64,000 bases of DNA from Diphasiastrum complanatum (lineage: Eukaryota; Streptophyta; Lycopodiopsida; Lycopodiales; Lycopodiaceae), in the NCBI GenBank assembly GCA_029204225.1, contig CM055095.1:51096841-51160840 (forward strand), in the 5' to 3' direction. The notes beneath the pieces were generated by a model. That model was not told the DNA's origin. It searched no databases and saw only the letters and a program-made list of their open reading frames with translations. Positions 33,890 through 47,800 of the stretch are shown here, one piece after another (positions within the stretch are counted from its first letter, which is position 1; the number at the start of each line of letters is the position of its first letter). A program made the position numbers and the translations under genes.

Positions 33890-34258
33890 ATGATTGTTGA
33901 TCCGAGAGCGTTTAAGATCAATATTACTACTGACTATTCTTGTATATATAACAAATTTATTTTTGGGGATCGTACTGAAGATAATCACTGCCTACAACAT
34001 TGTATATCTGAACGATTTATCTTTGGAGATCAAACTGAGGATCGTCATTGTTTACAACAGATCAAATATGAGTTGTTCATATTTCAACATAATGACGCTC
34101 TCTTTGAACAGAATGATGAGTTGGAAATGGCTGGAATGTGGCCAAATTTGGACAATAAATCATTCGATTTGGAGCATTACTATTTTGATCTATCAGGAGC
34201 TATACCCATCACTGCACTCACAGAGGAAATCAATGGATCTATGGTTGTCCATGTTTAG
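33890..34258 (+). other. Open frame with an internal repeat, unknown
   Basis: A 122-codon open frame downstream of gag. FIFGDRTEDNHCLQ and FIFGDQTEDRHCLQ follow one another 21 residues apart, and a third partial unit (LFIFQHND) follows. It may be the decayed C-terminal part of the gag polyprotein. No known domain was seen. Confidence 0.35.
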
Positions 34259-34868
34259 CGAGATAACGCTACCAATCTTGCTCAGAATGATTCGACAAGA
34301 TGAAACTCCAATGCTCGGTCAAATAACTTGGATGAAATCATTGCTTCAATCAACGCTTAGCAGTTACAAAAGGATGTTGTGATCCTACATCAAGGAGCAA
34401 CGCATAAGGCAACAAAACTAGATGCAGGAACAAAGAAGGATGCATCTGGAATTGGATAGCCTATCCAATCAAGGAAGATACTGAGGAAGGAGACTATTGA
34501 ATGTCTCGTTGCTTGGAACCTGTCAACCCATGCAAAACTAATGTAACTTGAGGCTTTCCCGTGTTTCATCAAACTCTTCTTCGGTGATCTTATCAAGTCT
34601 ATGAGATCAGTTGTAGATCGAAGGTTTTTAATGAAGAAAACTCGTTGCAACCTTGTTCTACAACAATAAGCGGGAAGCTGAATCTAGGGCAACAAAATTT
34701 GATAAATGGTAGATGGCTACTAACAAGAATGATACAAGAAAAGTTGTTTCTTATTCAAGGTGGCAAAATGTTTTTCGACTACCGCCAAAGAATTCGCGAA
34801 ACATGGCACTCAACAAAGGACTACATGGTCTTCATTTTTTAGGGCAAAAATGCTTAAAGTAGGGGGAG

Positions 34869-35300
34869 TGTCATGTGCTGCATGTAATTAGCCCATGAGC
34901 CTATTAATGAATTGCCAAATATAGCCATGGAGCTAAATTAGATTAGAACTAGTCAATAGGACGATTAATAAAGTAGCTCGAACAACCTCGCTATAATTGT
35001 GAATAGCCGACTTGTAATAATGGTTGTAAGGCCCAAATTAGCCAAATAAGGCTCCAAACTTGTAATAGAGGCACAAATGACCACTATAAATAGCTGAGGT
35101 CGTGTTAAATCTGGAGGCTATTGTTCATTTTGTAATTTTGAGTTTTAAGAGATCTTGGAGCTTCTCTTTGAGAGCTTTCTTAATGAAGAAAGTGGTTCAT
35201 GTGCCTAAAATCACATGAGAGATCATGCTCTAGAATCAGGCCCCTATCTTGTGAATGATCAATAATCATGAATAATGATACCTTACTTTGTCTATTTTGG
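34869..35300 (+). repeat. 3' LTR of the gag-only element (right end uncertain)
   Basis: TGTCATGTGCTGCATG follows the purine tract, and ACTATAAATAGC at about 35087 is a TATA box. The end may lie further right. Confidence 0.45.
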
Positions 35301-36110
35301 TGAAGTTTTGCTACTTTTAGCTATCTTCTTGATTTTTGGCTTACTTTCTTGATTTTTTGTATTTCCATTGTAATTTAATGTTTAATGGATGAATTAGATG
35401 TTTGAATGCTAAGGTTGGCACACGACAAACATTGAAATATTTTGTCTTAAAATTCCAAACGTTGTCATTAGGCCCATTCCCCATTGTTCACTTTTACTTA
35501 CGTATTATGCAACAAATATCTATTGAATATGTTAAATAGTTTGAAAGTATATGCCAATTGATGTTTTTAAACTGTGGTGTAGAATAAGATTTTAAGAGTT
35601 GATATGGTTGATGTAACTATTTCCAAAATATTTAGCAAGTACTTCAATTGATAGCTTCAGGTTTTATGCCCTGAGGGTTCCATGCCAAACAAAGCATAAT
35701 CAGCTACTTCCAATGCCCCTTACGTTCTGCCATGCAGGTTTGTAGTGCCCTTCACCTATTATGTTACAATATGATTTTGTGCCTAAATTTAGCTGATGGA
35801 TCGAAAGAGCACTGCTCCTGTAGTTTTTGGCTATTTTAAAAGTAGGATGTACAAGATCTAACTTGTATTGCAAACTATAATGTACAACTCCTTTCCTTCA
35901 GTAATATTGATTTTTAAATCAAAACTTTTAGTAATAAGGGAATCTATTACCTGCCCCTATCCATGATGCAATTGGTGTGCTCAGACTGATACATGTAAGA
36001 AAATGACGATGCAAGCATGGAACACTGATATTACAATGATAGCATATATGATTTAGAACAGTGTAAAACAAACAATACATGACAAGCATAACATTCACTA
36101 TTTATTCACA
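35301..36110. other. Intergenic stretch, nothing recognisable
   Basis: No gene or repeat was identified. Confidence 0.3.
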
Positions 36111-36119
36111 AGGACAAGT

Positions 36120-37910
36120 CACCAAGCGATTCTCTCAGTCACAATAGATGCACCAGATGTTAAAGCTGCTCTCCTAAGTCACCGTGCACAACTAACTTGC
36201 CAGTTCATGGTATTTGGGGATTCTATATGGTGCTCCCCCCACCTCTTTTCCAAGCTAGGTCAACGGCAAGTGCACTAACCTACCTGGGCCCAAGCATCAC
36301 TGGGCTACTTAACGTGATTTACAATTCAAGATCTTACAAAGGTAATGCCCAAGATAGGGACATCATTGATAAACTAGGAAAATGAGGGGCTGCGCTGGTA
36401 ACAAAGGGAGCAAAGCATGCTTAGTGGGCTTTGATGCCAACCCGAGGCACAAAAAAAGAAAGACAGACCTTGGTTGATCTTACCAATTTCAATACTCCCC
36501 AGGTACAAAGTATTGAGGGCTTGATGAAAATCAAGATCATGCACCTCTATGATATCAATGGTACTGGCGTATGAGAGTGGAAAAGTTGCCCAAAAAAATT
36601 GCAATGAAAGTGAAATAAAACATCTGATACTATTATATGCTGGCAAAAAGGTCAAAAGATAACAAGGGCCAGGGAAGTGGGTTCCACAAATCAGCCAAAA
36701 AAAAACCTGCTTATTGATAGCCTTGCAAATACTTGCAACAACACTTGATGACAGATAGCAAACCACTCAGCAAAGTTAAATCAGAAAGATCTCCCATAAA
36801 TGGTGCTCTCCAGGGTCGTCTTTCTCTCAGTTTTTGCACCCCTGATTCTCTGCCCTGCTCTAAAGTTTTGCAAAAAAAAGACATATGATATACTTCTTTG
36901 GCACAATTTGATGGTGCAAATTGTGCTGCATTGTGACTACAATTGGAACCCTAACTAAATGCAAAATGCAAACATCATGTCGACACAACTACTGTTATTC
37001 CACCTGCCGATACTTTTGAAAACCCCATTGATATTGCTCATAACTAAAGGATACTTGAGATATAGCATTTAAGCTTTAAAATGGGTATGCTCCCATTAAT
37101 TGAGATTTTTTCAAGTCATACAATCAACTCTGCACATCAAGTGAATTAAGATTTCTAGCAACAGCTTTTTAGAATTTAGATCTCACGACGTTTATAAAGA
37201 AGTAAAGAATGACCCAGTAAGTTGCTTTGTCAGAACCTGATGAACACAGACAGAAAAAATAGAAGAATAGGTGTGCAAGATGGAGAAGCGCTAATTCTAC
37301 AAACTTACAGTGTGTAGTTCCATCCAAAGGTGTACCAATAAGAAGTCTCTTGTTATACTTCAATTGGAGATATAATTACAAGAAGATTCTTGCATTCTAG
37401 TCTGTATAGATTGCCTTTAAGGCCCTGACTCATGAGCGACCGAAAAGAATAGAACTGGTACATGTAAAGCTCGACTCAAATTCTTGACATTAAAAGTGCT
37501 GTATAACCTCATAGTCCTAAGAAGGTAGCTCTACACCATTAAGTAAATTTCAAATTTGCCAGCTACCAAATTAGACTACGTCCGATTGCAGATTGAAACA
37601 TACCCCAAGGTTCCAATGCCATTTGAACACATATGCTGAAAAGAGCTGCTGGATTGATGGGGTAACTGTGCGCCACAGCTACAAGGTAGACTTCACAGTG
37701 ATCATAATGAATAAAGTATAAAAGATTCCGAAACTCCATGCAAAGATATGCACGCCTGGCCTCAACCAAGCGAAGAAAACTTAGCTTCTCATTTATGCAC
37801 GCACGAGCCACATCATCGAGAATTGGAACAAAATTATACCGTGCAACACTTATCCTTAGACTACCCATTGGACTACTTCCTATCCACTTCATGCTTGCAC
37901 CTTGGAGCCA
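36120..37910 (-). CDS. Unidentified host gene, exon-like pieces
   Basis: The clearest piece is 37910-37604. After acceptor ATCATGCAG, 102 codons are open, with RYNFVPILDDVARACINEKL, LVEARRAYLCMEFRNLLYFI, HYDHCEVYLVAV and MALEPWG, ending at the donor G|GTATGT. Smaller pieces lie at 37357-37309 (YNKRLLIGTPLDGTTH, donor GTAAGT), about 36520-36460 (VHDLDFHQALNTLYLGS, donor GTAAGA) and about 36175-36123 (RAALTSGASIVTERIAW, then TGA). The pieces share strand and spacing, but I could not join them all in phase, so the gene may be partly decayed or the borders wrong. I do not recognise the family. It lies 0.9 kb downstream of the U-box gene on the same strand. Confidence 0.35.
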
Positions 37911-38821
37911 CTGCATGATGCTAGTTCAACAATTTGCTGCCCATTGCACTTCAGTTAAGATTATGAGAACCTAAATCGATAGACGATAATCCTCTTGTAA
38001 CAATTTGATGCCAAGCTCCTCCAGCTATTCACCCAAATTCTGGAGTCAGAAAAGAAAAGGACAGAAGCTAGTAAAATTTGACATCATGTCACTTTGGATA
38101 GAAAAAAACGAGATGACTAGGATGTTATGAATCCATGAATGAAGTCCAGAGATTGATTGGACTTACATGCCATCTGAGATTTAAAACTCACTATGCTTTC
38201 AGCAACTCAAAATTAAGTTTAATACCAAAAATGAAATAGGATGCAAAAACAGAGAGAAAACCCATTCTCAAATGCTTAGTAGTGATAGTGAAAAATTATC
38301 ATCCCTGCTAGTCTATGATGCAAACTCAAATATATTTGTTTGAATAGATTATAGCAAGGAAAACATGGTCACCATCCTTAACCGCACTCAGAGCAGATCA
38401 CATGAAAAACTTTGTTCTATCAGGATGACTTCTATTTAAAAAAGTTCAGGCTTTCAGTACTGAAATTTGGTCAAACATGGAAGCATGATGTACAATATAG
38501 ATAGTTGACACGTATTTAGAAAACATTCCCTGTAAGTGATGCTAGAGAACTATGGAATCGTGTTCCTTTTGCAAAAGGGCTAAAAGCTCAGGAAGGATTT
38601 GACCAGAAGTGCACCAAATCTTGACATGTCAAGCGACTGATTAACCCAAACAATTCCAAAAAATTTGAGGCATGGACCATACAAAACCATAACTGATTCA
38701 GATGTCAGGCAGTGGGTGCAACATGTTTTTATATTCAAGCAAATTGTTTTGACAACTCAGAATATATATCACAAGAACCAGTTTCAATACCTTCACTTTC
38801 AGGTCAGGTAATTTTATGTTT

Positions 38822-41800
38822 TTATGGTAAACGTAAAATAGAGCTACCTCCAATCTTTTGTAAGGAACGATATTGCAGTCTGACACTCTCTCCATTGTCC
38901 AATGTCCTCACCAGATACCTGCAAAAAAGCCCCACAACTGTTAGGTAAAAGGTGCAATGCGAAACGGCAGGTGACCCTTAAGGGCTGAAAGGGAACACAT
39001 TCGACGAGGGCTTAGCAATGAAGCACCTTCAGAGAAAAAGGCTTGCATGTGAAAACCATAACACAGAAGTCGTTAACCTACCAGCCATTCAGACATTGAG
39101 TTGTAATGATTGCTTCCCGGCCAACGAATCTTTCTGGAGTCCTCTTGTTGCCCTGAAAATGCAGAGGCATTTTCAAAATGACGGGAATTAACCCAAAAAT
39201 TCTATACCACTATTGCTTCAATAATTGACTAAAATCGAAAACAGCATAGGAAGACAACTGTTCATATAAACAGCCTGTCCACCTTGATTAGCACACGATC
39301 ATTTACAACATATGGAAATTGCACTCCTTTTGCTCTTCCACCATCCATGGATGATTGCTCACTCTGTCCAAACTGTTCCTGCAAAACTTCTAGTTGTAAG
39401 GAATCCGTATTCCTTGGCTGGTTGCGTAAACAAATCAATTGGCGACTTTGAGCAAATTTGAAGTTGCATACCTCTCTCTTCCTCTTTGCTGATTTTGAAC
39501 TATCCACATTCCATTGTGCCTGCTCTCTCCTGAAAGCATGCACAGCTGCCCGTAATGCTGCCCAATAAATCCAAAAACATAAGCATATACAAGAATCCAA
39601 AATAAATGGAGAGCTATAAGGACCACTGCACATTTATAGAATGTCATGTAAGAATTTGCATTTCCAGCTAGGGTTAGAGTGGAGTAATCGAGAACGGGAA
39701 CTGTTAGGAAGACTGATGATAATTAAATATTTCTAACAAAGCTTGAGTAAAGATCTTATGCTATAGAATAGGGACTCCTTTGCATCTCCATGAAGCTTTA
39801 ATGAAACACCATCCAATGAAATCTCACTTTGGGACTGGGCATCATTAAGCATAAAAAGGGAGGCTCAACCTCTCAACAAGGTGTTTTACTAGCTTTAGCA
39901 TTCTCTCATTTTCATTGCTCACTTGACAAACTAGTAGAGTTGCTAAAACATCTCTCTCTCTTTCTGTACTCAACAATACATAGAAGGATTAACCACTAAT
40001 CTCTTTTTGTTGATTGATAGTTTTGCTCGCTAAAGAGATATTGCATTTCAGAACTGTATGTGCTTGTCTGTGCTTGATATAAGATGGCAGGCTAGTGCAT
40101 TTTGGCAATGTGATTGCTAGTACCATTCAAGTTACTAGTAAGATGCTTGCTGTTCTTTGCATAATACTATAAATGATTGGTGCAAAAAGAGCCCACAGGG
40201 CTGCCAAAAGAGGCCTCTGATTCAGACCATAGGCCTGCTAGCCTGAGCCGTGGGTCTGCTGATGCAGACTGAGGGGTGTTGTGCAGATCCCTGGGGTCTG
40301 CAAATTCTTTTAGCAGACTTTACCCATTTCATCCTTCAAAAAATACCATTGCTTAGTAAGTTAGTTGACTATAGTTTCAGATCCAGGAGCTGTGTATGGG
40401 GAGTATGTCAAAAGTATCTGCTTAAACTCATACATCTTAAATTACATATCATTGTTGTAGTGACAACTTGCAAGGGAGGTTCCTTCACTCACTTGGTAAC
40501 TATGTTTATCTTCAAGAACTGCCGTCTTTAATCTAATTGAAAAGTCGTGAGGCTGTGCACAAGATCCAGTTATGAAGGCTGTGAAGTAGCCTAAGTTATG
40601 ACAGTGCCTAAAGTGGTGAAGGTTCGACTGTATTTTCCTGGCAAGTGAACTAAGATTCCCAGGCTGGTGGAATCCATCATTGGCACCAAGTCAGGTCGAC
40701 CATTTATTGTTTTCTAGTGTGAAGTGCTTCATAAGATAGCATAGTCCTTTACGGTTTCTATGAAGTTTTCTCTCAAGTTACATAACAGTGTTTGTTTAAG
40801 CTGTTCTAATGCACTCACCCGTAAGCTAGTATACTGTCTGTTTCAAATCCTTAAGTTTGATCCCTAAACTGCACATACTGCAATGCATTTATTCTCATTT
40901 CAAAAATGTTTTTGCTAAGCACCTCCACCCATCAGCGCAAGTGACCAGCTTCTAACCTATCTTGTTTCATACACTTCATGCTAGCCATGGGTCCTAGACC
41001 ACTGAAGCGAGCGAGGGACCTCGCACCACACTTGCAATGAGTTGAAATTGCAATCGACTTTGTACAATGAAATACATCCCTCCCAAGCAAGGGGAACTAC
41101 ACCGATTCAGTCAATTTCTCTGTTTATGAATAGGATGAATTTGTAAACCTTGGTCAGGAAACTTGTAAAGGGTCTTCGTACCATATAATCCTGGATTCTA
41201 ACATTCTCTTCTTAGTTGTTAGACTTAAAGTTTTAGGAGTAGTTTTGTTAGTATCAATAAGTTTGTTTCGAAGACACGGTTTGGTACAGTTAAGCTGGAG
41301 TTTTGTCACGTTTGGAAAGCATGATGCTTACTTTAAGAAGGACAGCAGCAGCAGCCCTTTGCTTGCTACGCAGCAGCTTAGGATCATGCTGCTGCGCCGC
41401 CTTCCTCACGCCACAGCCCTCGGTTGCAGCTCACCCAGCTCCAGTTCCGGTTCTGCTCCAATCACTTCTTCTAACCCTTTTCTAGCTACCCCAGATACAC
41501 ATGAACTATATAATAGTTCTAAGGTCAGGGATCAATTCATTCCTAACTGGTAGGTTATGGAGGAATTTGGAAAGAATTCAGGGCATTGAGAAGTGAAGTG
41601 GGGCTTCTTACGGAGTAATTGAAGAAGCTTACAACCGAGAGAGGCCTTAAGGAGGAAAGAGTCAAATCTCTTGAAAATCCGTTATTTCAGCTACTATTTC
41701 CCAAGAAAAGTCTCGAGCACATAAATCCCTCAACGTTAGAGTACGTGGCATTACGGACAGCCAAAATGCAATTGAAGAGGCAAAGCATTTCCTTGAAACT

Positions 41801-44800
41801 ACACTAGCTCATAATACCAAAGGTTAGGATTCTGCTTGGAGAACCATGAGAGATAATGCCACCTTGCTAATTCTCTTTAATTCATTCTCCTTACAATGCC
41901 CTGCCAAACTACATGGCACTCATATCTACATGATGATGACCTTACCTATATCCAAGTGGAAGAAAGCGTAAGGCCTTTTGGGAGGCTAAGACATCGGGTA
42001 GACAAGTGACTTATAGAGATGGCCAGGTCCGATATGTTGATCATGTATCCAGCAGCTCCTAGAAATAGGGCAAATTATTGTCAATTTATGTCTCAACGAC
42101 TTTGAAATTTGAATGTGGATCTTGCTTTTCTCAAGTAAACTACATAACTCAGTATTCTATTTGGTTTGAGATTTAAATTTTGAAATGCAATTAAAAGTTT
42201 AAATTTCTGCAAAAGTCTTCAAAGTTTAGAAAAATTTAAAACTTTTGGTGACATGGCCTAATGACGTGGCGTATTTATTCATATACATATTCGAGATTTT
42301 TGTATTCGTACCATATTTTGGTGTGCCACAGTGAAAACGTATACTAGAGGCCTAAAGAGAGGTCCACCTCCATTTATTAAGGTAAGGGGACCTTTTGGGC
42401 CCTATGAAGCGTTACAAGGCTTTAAAAATTTATAGATATTAAGACAAAAGATTGAAAGGAGAGAGAGATAGAATGCACACAATACAAATCAAAATGATTC
42501 AAGTGAGAGAGATCAAGTAACCACTAAAGTGTCCCTACACATATGGTCAACTCGTACTGGAATTCTTTCACAGAACCATAAGAACTGGACGATCATTAAT
42601 TACGTATGACACTTCTTCAGTAAATGACTAACTTATAATATAATGTAACTAAGTACTCAATAAGGCTAAAAATAGCACTGTAATAGCCTGTTCTTGTATG
42701 ATCCTCACGTTGTCGAACATAAGTGTCAAGGTCATACTTCCAACCCGGGAGGTACAATCATGGTTAAAGAAAGAGTTGATGATCAGTCGTGACTTTAAGC
42801 AAAGAATATGACGTTAAGAAGAAGAAAGCTTTACTGTATAAAGCTTCAAGCAAGGAAATGGGAAGAATCAGTCATTGTCAAGAGCGCAACCAAGTGAGCT
42901 AGTCATCTAGTGAAACACTACAAAATTCTTACACATGCTGAAGAAAATCTAATTGGAGAAGCAAAAAGCCACTCACAAGCTGGTTCTTGTTTGGCAGCCA
43001 GCAAAGAGGTTATTTAGCTCGTCCCCTACCAGCTAGGAATGTCACAAGAGCGTTTAAAGCTCTTCATAAACTAGAAAAGCAAATACGTCAAAGTCCATGA
43101 GAGATTTCTTTGGTTTTAAAATCTATCTCTAAATCCAAAGAGAGATCTTATTCTGACAAGATTTCTAGGGATTATTAGTCTGACAAACAATTCCAGGTTC
43201 TCTTGGAAGCGAGATTAATGATGATCCAAGCCCATTACGTATCACAATAGTGCTTGCTATTTTTCTTTGTAAACTACTTCAAGAACCAAGCTTATGCTAG
43301 AACACAAGTTGTGAAGGGCCTGATTCCTGTGGCTACCCAACCAGTGTTATGCTCTAGTTGGAAGAACCATCATCCACAGTCTCCTCCTCCAAGAAGGGAA
43401 CTCTGACTATCTCATAATAAAGTTCTTTCAAGGGGTTATTTCTTGCACACCCAATCCCAACAATTTTGCTCTGAATCTGGACGCGTCCCCAACGTTATAT
43501 TTTCTTTGCAAGTGAACGTCACTCAATGCTTGCTTTCGGCATGATGTGAGTCTATGGACATGTGGTGCCATGAAAGACCTTGACTCAGAGCGGGAATCAG
43601 TTATATGTGGGAGGTGGAAGGTATCAGGCATGCCTTAAAAAATATCCCTAAGTGGGTTGCCGGACTTATGTTAGTTGTTAATACGCTCTGGGAGTTTACG
43701 AGGGGATTCATAATTGCTACTACTGCATTACAGCAACCAATTACACACTTTTCTAGGACCCAAATGTTTAGAGAAAAGGTTACATCAAAACTTCTGTCAT
43801 GGAGTTCTTTCACAGTTCTACCTCCCAGATTATATCCATGGGTGTAGGTCCAGCAGTAAGCTGCTACTATGTTCTTAAAGTCCTATAGAAAGGCTCCAGT
43901 GTGCAAAACCACAGATGCAGTGTCTGCTTCCCAGCAATTAGTTTGCTGTTAACAACATGCTAGTGCACTTTCTAATAATGGACTAAGACAGATTTGAACA
44001 ATAGCAGATCTTGTATGACCAAAAGTTAGCAATGCTTACATATTAAGAGCTCTAAATTTGAAGAGTGACTAATTGACAAACATAGAAAATTAGTCCCGTA
44101 TGACTTGAAATAGACCCAAAACCTACTTCAATCATGATATGATTACCTTTTGACTGAAACTTGAAAACTAGTTCCTGTTATCATGTCACAGATAAGACTG
44201 TCTGAAACGTAAACAATGGCTAATTATTCCTCAAATATTGTTCTCAAATGGAGTGCCCTCATTTCTAAGAAACAATTTGAAAAAACTAAAAAGCTACTAG
44301 TACTTATCAATCTACCGAATGATCAAAATGCTTGTCAGACCATAATTTGGAGCTCCTGATTCAGGTCGAACTGTGATGCCACATATGATACAAGCATTCT
44401 GCACATAGAATGTTAAACACCCTTGAAGTCAGTTCCATGCATGTGCATGCAACCACAAGCATGGTAGAAAATTTCTCTAGAATGTCAATTCAACAACACA
44501 AAAGATTCTAGAGCTGCACATAAAATTCACTTCAGTGATTGTAGCATGTACAACATTTTCAAATGATAAGCTGAAGTAACAATAGTAGGTGGTGGATGAA
44601 AATCAGTTCCATTCAGCCTGACTACTCCTGAGGAGCAAACATCTATTTGAGACTTAAGTATCATGAGATATTATAGTCCATGGCTATTGTGTAGATCAAT
44701 GTTTCTCAAGAAGGGCATGTATAATAACTCAGAATGCTGTACACAAATTGTAAAAGAGGTATCTCAAAGTACAAATTTTGCACAGCTCAATTTTGTCTTT

Positions 44801-47800
44801 TCAAGCTTAGCAGCACTCATCATGTAACACAAAGATGAGCTCCAGAAGATCGGTAACAATTCAAGCTGAAAGCTGGTAAAAAGTTAAAAAGAATAGTGAA
44901 AATTACCAATCTTTCGCGCTTGCTCAAAGTAGCTAAAAAATCAAGATCAATCATATAAAAACAATGAAAACTCAGTAGTATAGAGGTTCAGGGTCTTCTT
45001 CAGATACACATCTGTATCAAACTTTGAAACATAAATACATGAGCTTCCAAGTCATAGCTTTTCAGCTTGAAGATGCTTACTGCAGCTATAGAAGGCCATT
45101 TTCAATTTCATTACTAGACCTGGAGGGCATTATAAACTCATTGCTCGAGAAGACAGTCATTTGCAGCTACTTTTTGTCTTTATTGCTAATCAATAAAGAG
45201 ATAATATTTGGTAAAAGTCATTTGGGGGGCCTTGTCACTGAGAGAACCCACCCACATACATTGATATTTGGAGCTTTATTGCTAGTAATCTCACTCTTCT
45301 TGATAAGCCACAGAATCATAATCAATTTCAATGCCATTGTTCCATTTTGCTGGAACCTGAATTTATTTGTCATTTGTAGGTCATAAATAATAGGTATTGT
45401 CGTACTGAATATAAATGTCATTTCAGAGCCTACTGTCATTAATAAAGATCATTTACTGAGGCCCAAATAATGTCAATTTTATGTGCATAATCATTAGGGG
45501 CCTGAAGTCTATTGTACATCATTACTTAAGTTGCTAGTTGAAATTGAGGAGCTCGACGTGCTTCTAGGGCACATAGTATTGAATGTTGAATGGCATGTAG
45601 CACTTGGGAAAATAAATCTCATAATGAAAACTTGTGAATCCCAAGCAAGTATAAATAGAGGACCCATGAGCTAGTCTAGTGTACAATTGGAGTGTAGTGA
45701 GTTGGACAGGGATGGGCTCCTCTCCTGTGGTAAGCGTCTCTTGTACTTTCTCCTTCGTAGCTACTGCAGCTCTTTCTCTTGTCTGCACATAATTTGGTTC
45801 CTTGCTATGCTCTTTTCAACTTTTGACATGATCTAACATCCTAATTTCCTTGAACCTGTAAAACATGATTTATTCCAAAAAAAAAAAAAACCTAGTAGCT
45901 TTTAATGTTATAAATTCTCAATTCGAATCTTCTTGTGGCTACTTTGAGGAAGTGTGCTAGACTTATGTGTTAGGTGAATCCTCCACACAAGTGTTGGGAA
46001 GTGCATAGAAGAGCCAAGGAGGCTAGAATCTTGTGTTGATTGTGTGACCCCTCTACCTGCGACAAGGTGTGGAAAGGATGTCTTGTTATGCTCTTTTTAA
46101 TGGTTATCATTGCTTAAGTTGACTCATGGTGCATATGGAAATTCCAGTTGTCTGACCTATTAGAAAAACCCTATTGTGAATGCCGACTTCCTAAACCTTA
46201 AGGTGAGTATCACTTGAAGTTCACATTCATTTACAATGGACCAACCTTTCACACTATTGAGGCTGACAGTTTGCCACATATTCATTGTCGTCCATAAACA
46301 ACCCCATTTGGTCATCTTCTACGTAGCTATTCACTTTCATTGGAGTACCTCTTACAGTTTATTAGTTGTCCAATAACAATCATATTGCCACTTGCTTAAA
46401 ATAAATTGTCCCCGTATGAGAGTTTTTCTTCCTCATTTGGTGGTGGTTCTATAATTGAAGTTATTCTAAGCCTCTTGTGGTTATGGACTACAGGGTACAA
46501 GCTTACTGGGATACTCTGCATATATTCTACAGGCCTTTTCACATTTATTGTTGTTTATACTTTTGTTCCTAATTACACATTTTATATTATTCATGTATAG
46601 GCCCTAGAGCCTTTTTTATGCTTATGACTGGCCTTGGGCCTTATTTCCGACATTGATTTCGCCAAGTGCCTTTAATTATTGAGTCATATGTGGAGTGGGG
46701 GCCCTTAGTAGTTTTCCCTCCATATTATTTGCCTCCCTCCATTTTTGAGTTCCTACATTAGGGTTTATAAGTGGGGTACACATAGGGCACTTGTACATTG
46801 ATTATTCAGCTTACTGATTGGTATTGCTTGGGCTCTTTGTGGGAGAACCTATTCTCTTGTGTGGTAGGGCAGGTGGTCAGAGATGACCTTATACAAGGGG
46901 ATGTGGCTACGTCCCATGGTTCAAGTGCCCCTAGATAGAATGCTACCATTGTGGTTTGATTTCAAAGAGCTTACCAAGGTTAGGGCCTAGTTGTTGTGGC
47001 TCACCATGCCAGACGTGCGGGGCATGGGCATATAGCTGTGTGTAGTGCCATCATAGATGTTGAGATAGAGAAGTTGCGAGACACATATGGAGCTAATGGG
47101 TCATCCACCTAGCCATTGAGAATAGCTCAAAACTTTGTCCAGTAGCCAGGACAACACTCCCAGAGCCAAGGTACAAGGCGTAGTCATGAAGGGGTACATA
47201 ACATTGAGGATACAAGAGTTACTGAGGGGTAAGTAGCACTGATATTCCTACAATTGCCAACATCCACACAACTAATCCGTCACGACTCTCAGGATCATCG
47301 ACACTAGCGCATTGCCTTCAAATGCAAGTCCTAGGATGGGTGGGGAGAGAGACCCACCCAACATACGCCATGCAATGATCAGATATGAAACCATTTGCCT
47401 GAATTCTACTACAAGGCAAGTCAGACCTCGGCCGCTGATCATTGCACATTAGAGAGGGGTCTATTGCCCGAAAGGACAATAGACTACTTTGGATGCTAGG
47501 TTGCCAAGGGCCCAACACAATATTTTCAGGAGACAGGTAGCCCCTTTTTTTACAAGGGCAGCATTCCATTTGCACTTGCTAGTAAGATGCTCCAGTTAGC
47601 ATTAGTCAATTCTTCATGGAGGCCTCCCAAGAGAGAAGTAATACACCGGTGCCTCCTATGTCAAGAGAAGACCATCACTCAAGAGCCTTCATGGAGGCCT
47701 CCCAGGAGAGAAGTAATACACACGTACCTCCTATGTCAAGAGAAGGCCATCACTCAAAAGCTGAGTGCTATTCAAGCAGCTCGGCATATGTACGAGTGTA

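Larger units (their letters stand above)
32097..35300 (+). mobile_element. Gag-only gypsy-type element (TR-GAG-like), plus strand
   Basis: A primer-site-like TGGTATAAAAGCC (32097-32109, two differences from the usual TGGTATCAGAGCC) starts the interior. A gag reading region follows from about 32338 to 33806. No protease, RT or integrase is visible before a purine tract AGTAGGGGGAG at about 34858-34868 and an LTR start TGTCATGTGC at 34869. Elements with LTRs and gag alone are known in plants as TR-GAG. The matching 5' LTR was not found upstream, and the LTR's right end is uncertain. Confidence 0.5.

Noticed and set aside
38698-38895. Independent 65-codon gene at the end of the U-box gene
   Set aside because: It is another frame over U-box exon 7, whose phase and family match are much better.
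41245-41553. Plus-strand 102-codon Ser-rich frame as a gene
   Set aside because: No domain, no splice context, inside an intron of the opposite strand.
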